A DNA stretch of 64,000 nt from Candidatus Babelota bacterium (GTDB taxonomy: Bacteria; Babelota; Babeliae; Babelales; Vermiphilaceae). Below are positions 1-9,061 of the stretch, piece by piece. The notes under the pieces were generated by a model. The model was not told where the DNA came from and ran no database searches. It saw only the letters and a program-made list of their open reading frames with translations. Position 1 is the stretch's first letter, and every line of letters starts with the position of its first letter. The stretch lies in the NCBI GenBank assembly GCA_003963225.1, contig RXKB01000009.1, positions 1 to 64,000 on the forward strand, in the 5' to 3' direction. Position numbers and translations under genes: made by a program.

Positions 1-1267
1 CCAGGAAGTCGGCAACGGTCATCAGCTCGAGCGAGCGATGCCCCGTCCGTTCGACCGATGACCTGAGCTTGTGCACCCGTCCCGCTTTGAGGTCGAGCAC
101 CGTGATCGAGATCTTCGGCCGCTCTCGCTGACGCTCCGAAACGAGCACGTTTTTCTCATTGAGCTTGCGCTCAACGGTGAGCCACTCGCGCCGGAACACC
201 GCCTTCAACAGCACCCTCGGCAAACCGCTCGCTGGGTCGTTCGGCTCGAGCTCCACGCCGTTGTATAGATCGAGAGCCAATGCCGAAGTGATGTGTCCTG
301 CGTGTAGCGGCATGACCGTGTCGATTCGCGGTTCGCGCAGCGCGGCGCCGCCGCTTTCGGGGAGGAGCCCGCCAATCACGAACTCGCGGCCTTGCCGATC
401 TCGAATTCTCCACGGAGTGGCACTCATTGCAACCGCGTGCAAATCCATCTTGCTAATGGCGAACGACGAAAAGCCTGCCCTGTAGCTGGTTTGATATGGT
501 TCGTCCACCTCCCGGAATGACGGGACCTGCGCCCGATTCCGTAGCGGCTTGTTTGGTAGTTCCGGAATCGCGTTGGGCGCGGATGCCCATGCCGCCACGG
601 ATCCCAGAATGTCGCTGCGCGGAGTCGGCAAGCTCGTTCCTCGAACGCCAATGAGCACGACCTGGCGGTACTTCTCGAAAAACGGCTCGGGAAACTTGAA
701 ACAATGCACTTGATCAAAATGTCGCGCCAAGTCCTCCGCGCACGCGTTGAGTGCCGATGTCGGGATCACGAACACCAAGACGCCTCGCTCGCATAGCGCG
801 TCGTGGAATCTCGAGAGCCACCGAGCTTCTAGCCGGTCGAAGTCTGCGTCTCGATCGCTGTACGGCGGGTTCACGTACAGAAGGCCAGCACCCACGCATC
901 GATTGGCTTTCATGTACTCCAGGCACATCGAGTCGCCGCAAAGCACCTTGCTCGAGGCGCGCGTGTCGAGACGTGCGCTCACGACGAGCGCCTCGGACTG
1001 TTTCGCCCGGTGCGGCTCCATCTCGACCAGATAGAACTTGATCTGTTTCCCAACGAGGCTTCCGCCATAAATGGCGGTTGCCAAATCGACGACAGCCTCG
1101 CCCTCGCCAGCGCACGGGTCCATAATGGCGATGCATCGGCGCACACGAGGGTCTTCGTGGGTAACAGCTTCGTGATCATCGACCTGGATGACGTTGCCTA
1201 TGAGCGGCACTAATTGCCGTGGCATCGGGATGAACCCCGCGTTGGCTAAGCTTTCAGATCTGGCCAC
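1..1267 (-). CDS. N6-adenine-type DNA methyltransferase, DUF6094-like (3' end beyond window)
   Basis: Open frame running off the left edge, at least 422 residues. Class I SAM-dependent methyltransferase: glycine motif DPCAGEG at residues 50-56 and catalytic NPPY at 133-136, the order and spacing of adenine-N6 enzymes. The GTG start at 1267 is chosen because GGAGG lies just upstream; it overlaps the end of the preceding gene by 14 bp, so the two are probably translated together. The sequence resembles plasmid/phage DUF6094 proteins. No restriction endonuclease partner is seen beside it, so it is likely an orphan modification enzyme; target sequence unknown. Family placement is from memory of motifs. 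Confidence 0.7.
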   Translation of the reverse strand, partial: MARSESLANAGFIPMPRQLVPLIGNVIQVDDHEAVTHEDPRVRRCIAIMDPCAGEGEAVVDLATAIYGGSLVGKQIKFYLVEMEPHRAKQSEALVVSARLDTRASSKVLCGDSMCLEYMKANRCVGAGLLYVNPPYSDRDADFDRLEARWLSRFHDALCERGVLVFVIPTSALNACAEDLARHFDQVHCFKFPEPFFEKYRQVVLIGVRGTSLPTPRSDILGSVAAWASAPNAIPELPNKPLRNRAQVPSFREVDEPYQTSYRAGFSSFAISKMDLHAVAMSATPWRIRDRQGREFVIGGLLPESGGAALREPRIDTVMPLHAGHITSALALDLYNGVELEPNDPASGLPRVLLKAVFRREWLTVERKLNEKNVLVSERQRERPKISITVLDLKAGRVHKLRSSVERTGHRSLELMTVADFL

Positions 1268-2114
1268 GGATAACCTCCAATGCTGGCGCACGAACTATTT
1301 GCTCGCGCACCGAGTCGTAACGTTTGATTTGCTCGATCATCCATGCACTCGTTTCGGCCTGCGTCGCTTTGAATGCGAAGCCTTTCCTTGCTCGGAATGC
1401 CGGGTGCACATGGGATCGAAATCCTATATGGCGCAATGAATGCGCATTCGCTCGCGCCTTGGACAGCCCGTCCCCGAGGGTGAGCAGTGGTGTCGAGCGC
1501 GCGATTGCTGATGCGTAAAGCTGCGTCGCGAATGCGAGGCCAGGGTACGGTGGACACTCAGCCCGCTGGGCCAAGTACCGCACGAAGATAGCCGCATCGC
1601 CAACGAATGCGCGGTTGATCTCGAATCGGTACCCACACTCACGACGTTCTTTGAGAGGGATCGCCACGTGGGCGTGTCGAATAGCGGCATCAATTTCTGC
1701 ATCCCTGTCGCGCAGCAGTTCGTTCACATCGACTTCCGCTGGCATCACGACGAAGTGCACGGTGTCGCCAATGCTCCCCGGTTGGTAGTCGCAAAGGTCG
1801 GGGACGTACATCACGGTCACGTCCGCACCGTGGACTCGAGACGGCTCGCTGCAAATGTAGCCATGGTCCCGGCCGAACGCGATTTCTTCGTTGTCGAACT
1901 CCTGCGAGTGCAGCAGCGTGGAATGGCCAAGCTTCAATGCCTCGCGCACTGGGACTGTTTCCCCCGGCGAGCATGCAAAAACCATCAGCACTGGATGACT
2001 CGGCCCTTGTGCCTTCCCCGCCTCCCACAACCCCGAAGCAAATGCTATCGCGAGCACGTTGGCCGAGAATGACTTGCCCTTGTGCCCCTTCTCGGTCTTG
2101 ACCGTGATTTGCAT
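1254..2114 (-). CDS. putative P-loop ATPase, possibly ParA/StbB-like
   Basis: 286 residues. Residues 7-16 (TEKGHKGKSF) resemble a deviant Walker A of the KGGxGKS/T type near the N terminus, as in ParA/MinD/StbB ATPases, followed by a hydrophobic helix. A later hydrophobic strand (FVVMPAEVDVNE) sits where these proteins have their P-x-D segment. Start ATG 2114 lies 1 nt after the stop of the 73-residue gene, with GAGGG upstream; a longer in-frame start would overlap that gene. Partition or replication-linked ATPase is an inference; the rest of the protein is not recognised. Confidence 0.4.
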   Translation of the reverse strand: MQITVKTEKGHKGKSFSANVLAIAFASGLWEAGKAQGPSHPVLMVFACSPGETVPVREALKLGHSTLLHSQEFDNEEIAFGRDHGYICSEPSRVHGADVTVMYVPDLCDYQPGSIGDTVHFVVMPAEVDVNELLRDRDAEIDAAIRHAHVAIPLKERRECGYRFEINRAFVGDAAIFVRYLAQRAECPPYPGLAFATQLYASAIARSTPLLTLGDGLSKARANAHSLRHIGFRSHVHPAFRARKGFAFKATQAETSAWMIEQIKRYDSVREQIVRAPALEVIRGQI

Positions 2115-2115
2115 A

Positions 2116-2337
2116 TCAACAGCCCTCAGCGGCTTCCATTGCGATTTTACCGATACGCTTGGTGACCAGACGCGTCTGCTCAACCCATTGACCGATGTGC
2201 AGCGTGCCACGGAACGTCGATACGATTCCAGGTTCGTACACGTCGAGCGCGGTTTCAGTTTTGCGCACTACTCGGTAGCCGGCCTTTTTCAAGGCTTCTT
2301 CGATCTTCTGGGCGGCTTTAAGAGCGTCATTGACCAT
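2116..2337 (-). CDS. 73-aa basic/amphipathic protein, first gene of an operator-controlled unit
   Basis: Small protein of unknown function with a helical, lysine-rich N terminus (residues 1-25) and a probable beta-rich remainder. ATG at 2337 is preferred: it lies exactly 6 nt after a -10 hexamer, so the transcript is probably leaderless. It heads the unit that continues into the P-loop and methyltransferase genes. Being first behind a family A palindrome, it could be a regulator or cofactor of the unit; no motif proves this. Confidence 0.65.
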   Translation of the reverse strand: MVNDALKAAQKIEEALKKAGYRVVRKTETALDVYEPGIVSTFRGTLHIGQWVEQTRLVTKRIGKIAMEAAEGC

Positions 2338-2343
2338 TGTCAA

Positions 2344-2372
2344 AACTTAGCCTACAGGCTAAGCGTTTGCAA
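2344..2372 (-). promoter_or_regulatory. family A operator-promoter, site A1
   Basis: Palindrome CTTAGCCTACAGGCTAAG at 2346-2363 inside a minus-strand promoter: -35 TTGCAA at 2367-2372, 17-bp spacer, -10 TAAGTT at 2344-2349. The ATG at 2337 follows the -10 by 6 nt. One of nine related sites in the window. Confidence 0.8.
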
Positions 2373-2402
2373 CAGAAATCGACCGTCTCGACTGAAAAAT
2401 CG

Positions 2403-3029
2403 TCATTCGTCGAATACCTCGATCACGACGGATCCTTCGCCACGTGGCGCCATTTGCCACACTGCTTCGCGCCCGAGCCACTTTTGGCTGTCGCCCGCAA
2501 TGACACCACATATCCGCAGGCGGTCGATTGGAATCTTGCCGCCGATGGCATCGGTGCTCGGTTCGTCGTGCTTCCCTGCCGATCGCCTCGTAACCCGGAC
2601 GAACCTCCGCTGAGCCTTGACTATTTTCTCGACGAACCCGGCCTCGACCATTTTGCCCTTGGGCGTCTGGCGCGCGGGCCTGAGTTTGCGACACACTTGC
2701 TTCCAGCATTCCCAATGCGGGAACTGGAACTTCAGCGCCTCGATCCGGCGATCGACCTCTTTGCGTGCGAGGTCGCGCATCCAAGCCGGCTGGCCAGCGT
2801 ATTCGTTGAGCGTTGGGGCAAGACGCACATTGACGGTCTTCCGGCGATTCTGCACCGGTACCGGCTCGAGCGGGAGTTCGATTCGGAACACGAGCTTCTT
2901 CGGTAAGTGCTCTGAGCGCATCGCGCTGAGCTTGTCGAGGAGCAAGGCCCATTCACTGCCGCCAGGTTGCGATACCCGCCAATTCACGAGCGCATGTAGC
3001 GCATTGATGTCGCGTGCATTCAGGCTCAT
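2403..3029 (-). CDS. RusA-like Holliday junction resolvase (putative)
   Basis: 208 residues. The C-terminal part resembles RusA: a segment with STDAIGGK, then PIDRLRICGVIAGDSQKWL, and a final beta strand (GEGSVVIEV). RusA proteins have PD-x-DN, a helix, then DD before a closing strand; here only some acidic residues are kept (one D in GDS instead of DD), so activity is uncertain. It would cut four-way junctions during recombination or replication repair. It overlaps the nuclease gene upstream by ATGA and is part of the replication operon. Confidence 0.5.
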   Translation of the reverse strand: MSLNARDINALHALVNWRVSQPGGSEWALLLDKLSAMRSEHLPKKLVFRIELPLEPVPVQNRRKTVNVRLAPTLNEYAGQPAWMRDLARKEVDRRIEALKFQFPHWECWKQVCRKLRPARQTPKGKMVEAGFVEKIVKAQRRFVRVTRRSAGKHDEPSTDAIGGKIPIDRLRICGVIAGDSQKWLGREAVWQMAPRGEGSVVIEVFDE

Positions 3030-3838
3030 CGCTTTTCTCGTTTCGCGTTGCGCAACAGGTGGCGACGGCAGTTCTCGCAGACCTCTGGTTGGTCATGCGC
3101 CACGTTGGTCTCGACAGACCATCCGCAACTCGCGCACTTGCACCATACGGGATCTGGGTCGAAGAACACCCGACGTCCTTCACGGCGCAGGATGACACCG
3201 CGGATTACTCCTTGATCTCCCCATCGGACAAGACACGCCTTTGCCGTCGAGTCCGTACGATAGTGATGTTTGATCGCACCGAGCACCTGAGCAATGCTCG
3301 CGCCTGGCGATCCCCTGACGAAATTCGCGATCTGCTCGCACGTATCTTGGAATGCCGTCCAATGGCGACCATGCGCGGTACCGGCGACAGCGAACGTCTT
3401 GTGTGCCGGCTGGAGCGCGTCCCGCAATGCGGAATTTACTTTTCGTTGGAGTCTCGGCGTGAGCCGTACATCCACACGATTGATCCGGTCACCGTCGTAT
3501 TTCCCAATGGTAACGGTCATGATGCCGATTCCAAATTGCTCCGCAATCGAGAACGCGAGCCTGCGTCCGTCCGAATCACGGGCATGTGGGACCACCATGT
3601 ACGTCCAGTTCGCATAGCGCAGCCACCGCTTTGCTTCCGCCATTAGATCGAACGTCATCGACTTCTTCAGCTCGACGACGCAGGTCAGGCTTCCCAGCGT
3701 GGCAACGATATCCGCGACACCGCCGTGCGGCCCCGCGACTTCTTGGTACACCTCCCAGCCACGTTCTTCAAGCCATGCAATAATCGGATCGCCCAGGTCC
3801 TTTTCCGAATCAATCAGCTTACGATCGGCCTTCTTCAT
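3026..3838 (-). CDS. PD-(D/E)XK nuclease-like protein with C-terminal zinc ribbon
   Basis: 270 residues. Residues about 40-60 carry GGVADIVA followed by VVELKKS, the D...(E)xK signature of PD-(D/E)XK nucleases and restriction-like folds. The C terminus has two Cys pairs (CKCASC and CENC) forming a likely zinc ribbon for DNA binding. ATGA overlap with DnaB upstream (stop 3835) and with the RusA-like gene downstream. Probably acts on replication or recombination intermediates; the exact substrate is unknown. Confidence 0.6.
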   Translation of the reverse strand: MKKADRKLIDSEKDLGDPIIAWLEERGWEVYQEVAGPHGGVADIVATLGSLTCVVELKKSMTFDLMAEAKRWLRYANWTYMVVPHARDSDGRRLAFSIAEQFGIGIMTVTIGKYDGDRINRVDVRLTPRLQRKVNSALRDALQPAHKTFAVAGTAHGRHWTAFQDTCEQIANFVRGSPGASIAQVLGAIKHHYRTDSTAKACLVRWGDQGVIRGVILRREGRRVFFDPDPVWCKCASCGWSVETNVAHDQPEVCENCRRHLLRNAKREKR

Positions 3839-5337
3839 TCGTCGTCCTCCGCGGCAACATCATAATCCGCAGGAGCCAAGTTCGAGAACCGCGTATACGA
3901 ACTCGTGAACCGGAGCAACACCTTGCCGGTGGGGCCATTGCGCTGTTTCGCAATAATGATCTCGGCGAGCCCCGCCCTATCGCTCTTCGGGTTGTAATAC
4001 TCGTCCCGATAGATGAACATGATCGTGTCGGCGTCCTGTTCGATGGCGCCAGATTCCCGCAAGTCCGCGAGCCCAGGCCTCTTGTCCTGCCGTTGTTCCA
4101 CCTGTCGGTTGAGCTGGGACAGGGCGATCACGGGCACTTTCAGTTCCTTCGCGAGTTGCTTGAGCCCTCGCGAGATCTCACTGATTTCCTGCTCGCGCCC
4201 CTGGACCTTGTCGCTTCCGCGCATGAGCTGGAGGTAATCCACCACAACAAGACCGATCTTATTCTCCTGCTGTCCAGGGACGGTTTGCCTGCTGTATTCG
4301 GATTGAATCCGGCGCACTTTTGCGCGCATCTCGAGCAAGTTGATTGCCGGAGTGTCATCCACCCAAATAGGCAGGCTGGACAGGCGATTGGCGGATTCCG
4401 TCAATCTTCGCCATGAAGGCACATCTATCATGCCTTGCCGAACCATTCCCAGGTCGACACCGCCCTCGGTGCAGACCATACGACTGGCGAGCTGCTCACG
4501 GGGCATCTCGAGCGAAAACACCGCCACGCCAAACCCAGGTACTACTTGCTGCACCAACGTTCCGTCAGAGCCACGCATGCTTTCTTGTCGGGGTGAAGCC
4601 ACGTTCACCGCGATATTGAGCACGAACGAGGTCTTTCCCATTCCGGGCCGCGCAGCGACGATCGTGAGGTCTCCGCTGTGAAGTCCGGCCGTCCTCGCGT
4701 CGAGCCGCTCGTAACCCGTTGGTGTTCCGGTGATTCGCTGGCCACGGGCTGCGGCGTCCGTGATCTGCTGAAACACTTGCTGGATAGCCTGCTTGATCGG
4801 AACGGACGACGAGTCCTGTTTCACCCGTGCGAGCAGGTAGATCTGATGCTCGGCTTGGTCGATGAAATCTTGTACCGTGCCGACGTCGCCATAGCCCTCG
4901 GCCGCGATGCGTTGACATTTCCCAATGAGTTGCCGCAAACGCCATAGCTCGAAAACGATCATTGCGTATGCGCTCACGTTGGCGACCGAAGGCGTCGCGT
5001 CTACGAGCTGGACTAGGTATTTCGGCCCGCCAACCTTCTCGATCCGTTCCCTGCTCCGAAGCCATGATGCCACGGTCTGAATGTCAACGGGCGTTCCCGA
5101 TTCAGTGAGAGCAATGGCCGCCTCCAGAATGGCCTTGTTCGCGTCCGAATAAAAATGCTGCGGCTTCAGGATATCGACGACATGATCCAAAGCATCTTTC
5201 TCAAGCAGAATGGCCGCCAGTACGCATGCCTCGGCGTCCAGGTCGTGAGGTGGAACGCGACCGGCAACAGCCAACGGTTCCGTGTTTTGTTCCTGCTGGC
5301 CGCGCTTGTCTTTACCGTGGTGAACGATATTGCTCAT
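3835..5337 (-). CDS. dnaB: replicative DNA helicase DnaB
   Basis: 500 residues, normal DnaB length. DnaB N-terminal domain (about 30-135), linker, then RecA-like domain with Walker A ARPGMGKTS at about 229-237, the FSLEM segment, Walker B VVVDYLQLM at about 364-372, and DLRESGAIEQDAD (about 425-437) typical of motif H4. Hexameric 5'-3' helicase that unwinds the element's replication fork and recruits primase. It overlaps the initiator/loader-like gene upstream (ATGA, 5334-5337), a typical phage helicase-loader/helicase arrangement. Confidence 0.96.
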   Translation of the reverse strand: MSNIVHHGKDKRGQQEQNTEPLAVAGRVPPHDLDAEACVLAAILLEKDALDHVVDILKPQHFYSDANKAILEAAIALTESGTPVDIQTVASWLRSRERIEKVGGPKYLVQLVDATPSVANVSAYAMIVFELWRLRQLIGKCQRIAAEGYGDVGTVQDFIDQAEHQIYLLARVKQDSSSVPIKQAIQQVFQQITDAAARGQRITGTPTGYERLDARTAGLHSGDLTIVAARPGMGKTSFVLNIAVNVASPRQESMRGSDGTLVQQVVPGFGVAVFSLEMPREQLASRMVCTEGGVDLGMVRQGMIDVPSWRRLTESANRLSSLPIWVDDTPAINLLEMRAKVRRIQSEYSRQTVPGQQENKIGLVVVDYLQLMRGSDKVQGREQEISEISRGLKQLAKELKVPVIALSQLNRQVEQRQDKRPGLADLRESGAIEQDADTIMFIYRDEYYNPKSDRAGLAEIIIAKQRNGPTGKVLLRFTSSYTRFSNLAPADYDVAAEDDE

Positions 5338-6620
5338 AAGGTTGGCATCCTGAAATGGTCGGGTGATTCGCCAGGTAATTGCAATCGCTTGATCGGCCCG
5401 TCGTCGGGCGCCATCTTCGACGATACCTTTTGCCGTGCTTCAATCGGCATCCCGTAAGATCCGAGCCCGCGCACGAACGTCATGAGGCTCCAGTTCGCTT
5501 CCTGGACCCACTTGTTGGGCCTGCCGAAGAACTCATCGAGCCAATGCCGGATGATCTCTTCCTCGTTCGGAGTCCATGCACCAGCAGGCGCGGCGGCCTC
5601 TGCGATCTGCTTGTTGTGCCCCACGGCGGCCCATACCTGCAGCGCGTACTGGGCATCGGACTCCGCACGCTCCCGCACGCATCGTCGATTCTTCGACCAG
5701 ATCTTATTGAAAAACGTCAAGAACCTGTCGGCGCCAGCAACATCTTCCTGAGAAGGCCCGGCTGGATTCGGCTTTGATGGGCTCTGCTCTTGGCGCCGTA
5801 CGCATGCCAACACGTACCCGCTCGACGAGCGCATCTGCTTCCCCGTGTTGAATGCCCCAGCTACACCATCTGCCGCCCGCTTGACGCGCTCCAGAAGTTC
5901 ATCCTCGCCAAGCGTCCCGTCGGGTTGGCCAATCGCGTAACGGGCCAACTGCGTGGCGAAGGCGAGGGTGCTGATCTCCGACGTTGCTGGACCATGCGAC
6001 TGGAGCACGACCAACAGCCTCGACACCAAGTCCGGAGCGGTCGTTACGTTGGCACCGTTACGCGCAGTCGATGGATTGTTATCTGCGCTGCGTGTCGAAG
6101 CATGAGCTACAGCGTTTGCTTCTGGTTTTGCTTCGTCTGAAGAGAGAGGATCAGTAAATTTACTATCTTTCTCTTCTCTTACAAAAAGCTCTAGCTTGAG
6201 CTCATGCTTGAGCGTTTGCTCGGATTCTGCTTGAGCACTAGCTGAAGCTCCTGCTTCAAACGGTACCCCTGCTCTCCTGATTGCGCTCTGGATACCACCC
6301 TTACGTCCTGCGCGTTGCCTAGCTTTCTTTGTCGCCGTTGCGCGTTCAGCCGTCGGGTTGCTCTCTAAAAAGTCGTGGATCTGGAAGCCGGTCTCCTCGA
6401 GTTCGATGAGGCCGTGCTCGTGCCCGCGTGGTCGTGCGCAAGCAAGACGCTTCCACAGCTCTATCGGCGCGACCGACAGAGCGATCTCGATAGGAACCCA
6501 GCCATCCGTGCCATTCTCGGCGGACCACACCGCGACGCGTACCCATGCGCCAACAGCTTCGTTCCCGACGAGAATCACTTTTGGATGCCAAGCAAAGGTG
6601 CCGTCGACCTTCAACGGCAC
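5334..6620 (-). CDS. phage-type replication initiator / helicase-loader-like protein
   Basis: 428 residues. The first about 105 residues match the N-terminal domain of prophage replication proteins (pattern: KVDxxFxxHPKV..G..A.G.WVR...W......DG.VP ... IHDFLESNPT), followed by a basic Arg/Lys-rich linker and a variable region rich in Ala/Glu. A C-terminal helical domain (about 290-415) resembles DnaB-loader regions in position. The placement just before dnaB with an overlapping start supports origin recognition and helicase loading. Which domain binds DNA is inferred. Confidence 0.7.
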   Translation of the reverse strand: MPLKVDGTFAWHPKVILVGNEAVGAWVRVAVWSAENGTDGWVPIEIALSVAPIELWKRLACARPRGHEHGLIELEETGFQIHDFLESNPTAERATATKKARQRAGRKGGIQSAIRRAGVPFEAGASASAQAESEQTLKHELKLELFVREEKDSKFTDPLSSDEAKPEANAVAHASTRSADNNPSTARNGANVTTAPDLVSRLLVVLQSHGPATSEISTLAFATQLARYAIGQPDGTLGEDELLERVKRAADGVAGAFNTGKQMRSSSGYVLACVRRQEQSPSKPNPAGPSQEDVAGADRFLTFFNKIWSKNRRCVRERAESDAQYALQVWAAVGHNKQIAEAAAPAGAWTPNEEEIIRHWLDEFFGRPNKWVQEANWSLMTFVRGLGSYGMPIEARQKVSSKMAPDDGPIKRLQLPGESPDHFRMPTL

Positions 6621-7387
6621 GGATCACTCTCGACAATAGGCTGGGCCTCGCCGTCTTGGCTGGACGTTGGAACCGCGTGCCCATGTGCCCGCAAGACGCT
6701 GGCGATGCGTTTGCCAGCGTCTCCTCGCACGGGCTCGCCGAGCAGCGCGATGCGCTCGGCCGCGACTTCGTCGCTGAAGACCATTCCGAGGTCACAGACG
6801 CGAACAACCGCCGAATCTACGGGCTTCGCCGTTGTTCCATTCGAACTATTGGCGCGATCAAGGACCGGATCGATCAGGTTGGCCGGCATTCCAAGCCGCA
6901 GCATCGCGACCCGTTGGGCAACCCGCGGGGACATGCCATCTGGGAAAATCTCTTCAAGCCCGTCCCGTGGAATGGTTACCGTTCGCTTTTTCTCGTCGAG
7001 AATGATTCCGGCGCCCAGGCTTCCAACGATGTCGCTGATGGCTTCCGATCCGACCTTCGGCGCCCGTTCGGCCTCCCGCTCGCATAGTTCCTGAATGACG
7101 TTTGTGATCGCCGTGCGCCGGCCAGCGATCTGCCGAGCTTCGACATCCTTTGCCGTTCGCGAATCGCCATCGGCGAACGGCACCACGGCCGCCTCCGAAT
7201 TGGCAATCACTCGATCCCCGACGCGCAGTTCGACACGGATCACTTCGGGCAACTTCCCCACGAAGTATTTCGTCGGAGTCCAATGGGAGACCACCCGAGC
7301 TTCCGGGTCGCCAAGGTCCATACGAGCAAGCACGATAGCCGCCGTGGTCAGCTCCTCGAGTTGCATCAATTCATGCGTCGATGCCAT
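6611..7387 (-). CDS. hypothetical protein, first gene of the replication operon
   Basis: 258 residues, not recognised. A predicted beta-rich middle (residues 35-70) and a helical C-terminal half; no catalytic motif seen. The start ATG 7387 has GAGGTGA upstream and overlaps nothing; its 3' end overlaps the initiator start by 10 bp. Transcribed from the family A promoter about 40 bp upstream, so it probably shares regulation with the initiator, DnaB, nuclease and RusA-like genes. Confidence 0.75.
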   Translation of the reverse strand: MASTHELMQLEELTTAAIVLARMDLGDPEARVVSHWTPTKYFVGKLPEVIRVELRVGDRVIANSEAAVVPFADGDSRTAKDVEARQIAGRRTAITNVIQELCEREAERAPKVGSEAISDIVGSLGAGIILDEKKRTVTIPRDGLEEIFPDGMSPRVAQRVAMLRLGMPANLIDPVLDRANSSNGTTAKPVDSAVVRVCDLGMVFSDEVAAERIALLGEPVRGDAGKRIASVLRAHGHAVPTSSQDGEAQPIVESDPCR

Positions 7388-7427
7388 TTCCGTTCACCTC
7401 ACGGCCAGACGGCCGCCCAACAACGGA

Positions 7428-7456
7428 CGTTTAGCACGTGGGCTAAGTGCCGTCAA
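7428..7456 (-). promoter_or_regulatory. family A operator-promoter, site A2 (replication operon)
   Basis: Palindrome TTAGCACGTGGGCTAA at 7431-7446 between -35 TTGACG (7451-7456) and -10 TAAACG (7428-7433), 17-bp spacer. Unlike most sites, the start codon is about 40 nt downstream with a Shine-Dalgarno sequence, so this transcript has a leader. Confidence 0.75.
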
Positions 7457-7478
7457 CGGCTTCGCCGCACGATGCCGA

Positions 7479-8225
7479 TTAGAACAATGAGCCCTGCCCA
7501 TCCTTCTTCTCGGGCTGAGGTGCAGGCCCAGGTGTTGCCGCAGCTTTCGATGCCGTTGTGCCGCTGATGCCGCCAGCGCTCGGAGCGAATGCCTGCTCGC
7601 CCTTCCCCCGGCGATTCGACCGTTGGGCCACGCTGACGTGTGGTTGATCTGCTTGTTGAGGCGGGGGCGCAACCCGCCTATTCCCACCAGCCCCGCTTCC
7701 GAATCCCATCTTCGACCAGCGCTCGAGCAGCGGACGCAGAATCAACGCGGCCTCGGCGGATGCCCCTGCGAGAGCCCATGCTTGCAAAGCCGGCTCGGAT
7801 TCATCCTCGACTCGCCACCAAGCCGCACGCCAGCACTGGAACCATAAGGGTGTGGGCATCTTCCGACCCGTCATTGCGAACCATCGTTCCGCGAGCACGT
7901 TCCCGCGAATGGTGACTCCGCGGGTCTTTCGGATTTCGGCAGCGCCGAAGACGATAACCCATCCAAAGCACGTGTTCTTCAATTCCTTCGCGGGGAGGGC
8001 ACATCGAATCTCGCCATCCCGCAAGAGGTAGATCGTCGTGTCCTCGCGTATCGGCGGCTTCGGTCCTTTCCCGAGCTGGAGTTCGAACTCTCCACCCTGC
8101 TCGAAAGCCGTCTCCAAAAACCGTATCCAACCTGCCCCGATGGCTGGATGCCCCACGTCGTTCGAGACGACCACCACACCATCGGCGTCTTTCGCTCCTG
8201 TCGACTTCACCAAGTTCAAAGCCAT
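7479..8225 (-). CDS. hypothetical protein ending in a clamp-binding-like QGSLF tail
   Basis: 248 residues. A compact N-terminal domain (about 1-165, many Trp/beta segments) is followed by a long low-complexity tail rich in Ala, Pro, Gly and Gln, ending in DGQGSLF. QGSLF resembles the QLxLF beta-sliding-clamp binding pentapeptide, and a flexible tail plus terminal motif is the usual layout for clamp- or SSB-interacting proteins. Start ATG 8225 chosen for GGGGAT upstream, 2 nt after the stop of the next gene. Role in replication inferred only. Confidence 0.7.
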   Translation of the reverse strand: MALNLVKSTGAKDADGVVVVSNDVGHPAIGAGWIRFLETAFEQGGEFELQLGKGPKPPIREDTTIYLLRDGEIRCALPAKELKNTCFGWVIVFGAAEIRKTRGVTIRGNVLAERWFAMTGRKMPTPLWFQCWRAAWWRVEDESEPALQAWALAGASAEAALILRPLLERWSKMGFGSGAGGNRRVAPPPQQADQPHVSVAQRSNRRGKGEQAFAPSAGGISGTTASKAAATPGPAPQPEKKDGQGSLF

Positions 8226-8227
8226 GA

Positions 8228-9061
8228 CTATCCCCATGCCTGGGCAACGTAACGATCCGCCATTGCCGAAAACGCATCCGCGACGTGCCTGCACTCCGTC
8301 ACGTGTTCTGAGTCATGCGTCTCCGCACGCGATTCCAAAGCGATCCGTATCGCATGATAGGCGACACCCCGAGCCTTGGACACATCACGTTCCGTGAACG
8401 CGTCTCCGAGTCTACGGGTTAGATCGTGCAGCATTCTGCAAAAACCGAATGACCACCCGCCCAAGGCATGGAGGTCGCCTGCCATGGTCGACATGCGCAC
8501 AAGGATCAGTTCCGCGCGAACGATTCTTCCTGCAGCGCAGAAGAAAAGCGTCTCGGCAAAATTTCTCATGCGCGCGGATTCGAGCATCGATCGACGGAAG
8601 CCCATGGCTATTGCACGAACGGTTTGAGCATCGTCGTTGCCGAGGATGGCGGGGTAAGTCTTTGATGGATCCCACGGCTCGCCGAGTGCCCCATCGCCCT
8701 GGAGTGTGCGAACCACGGGCATAGCCAGCGCCTCACGGCACAAGATGGCAGCGACGTCTGGGTACCCAAGGGCGCGAGCTCGTTCCGCGAGGAGCAGCAA
8801 CCGCCACGTGGAGTGACGTACCATTCCGATGAGCCTCCACCCATACCGCGCAACATGCTCGGGAAGCGCCCATGGCCCCATCAATCCGGTGCCGACCTCG
8901 AACAGCTCGATCGACTTCGTGTCGTGAACCCAAGACGGGTAGATGGCCCAACCGGCTTGCTCCATCAGTTCAAACACATGGGCGCCGTTCGGCGCGTGAT
9001 GCAATATCGCGAAACGCATTACATTTACAGACATTGTGCGCATGGCCTCCATTTTTGACAT
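8228..9061 (-). CDS. hypothetical helical protein
   Basis: About 277 residues, not recognised. Mostly alpha-helical with many Arg and Ala; residues near the N terminus (FAILHHAPNGAHVF) and a WDPSK segment are the most distinctive. Several in-frame starts exist (9061, 9052, 9034); 9061 is used because GGGG lies 6 nt upstream, but 9034 with GGAGG is nearly as good. Cotranscribed with the QGSLF protein (2-nt gap). Confidence 0.7.
   Translation of the reverse strand: MSKMEAMRTMSVNVMRFAILHHAPNGAHVFELMEQAGWAIYPSWVHDTKSIELFEVGTGLMGPWALPEHVARYGWRLIGMVRHSTWRLLLLAERARALGYPDVAAILCREALAMPVVRTLQGDGALGEPWDPSKTYPAILGNDDAQTVRAIAMGFRRSMLESARMRNFAETLFFCAAGRIVRAELILVRMSTMAGDLHALGGWSFGFCRMLHDLTRRLGDAFTERDVSKARGVAYHAIRIALESRAETHDSEHVTECRHVADAFSAMADRYVAQAWG

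Noticed and set aside
1254..2114. Firm ParA assignment
   Set aside because: Only the deviant Walker A-like segment supports it; the other ParA motifs are not clear, so it is kept as a tentative P-loop protein.
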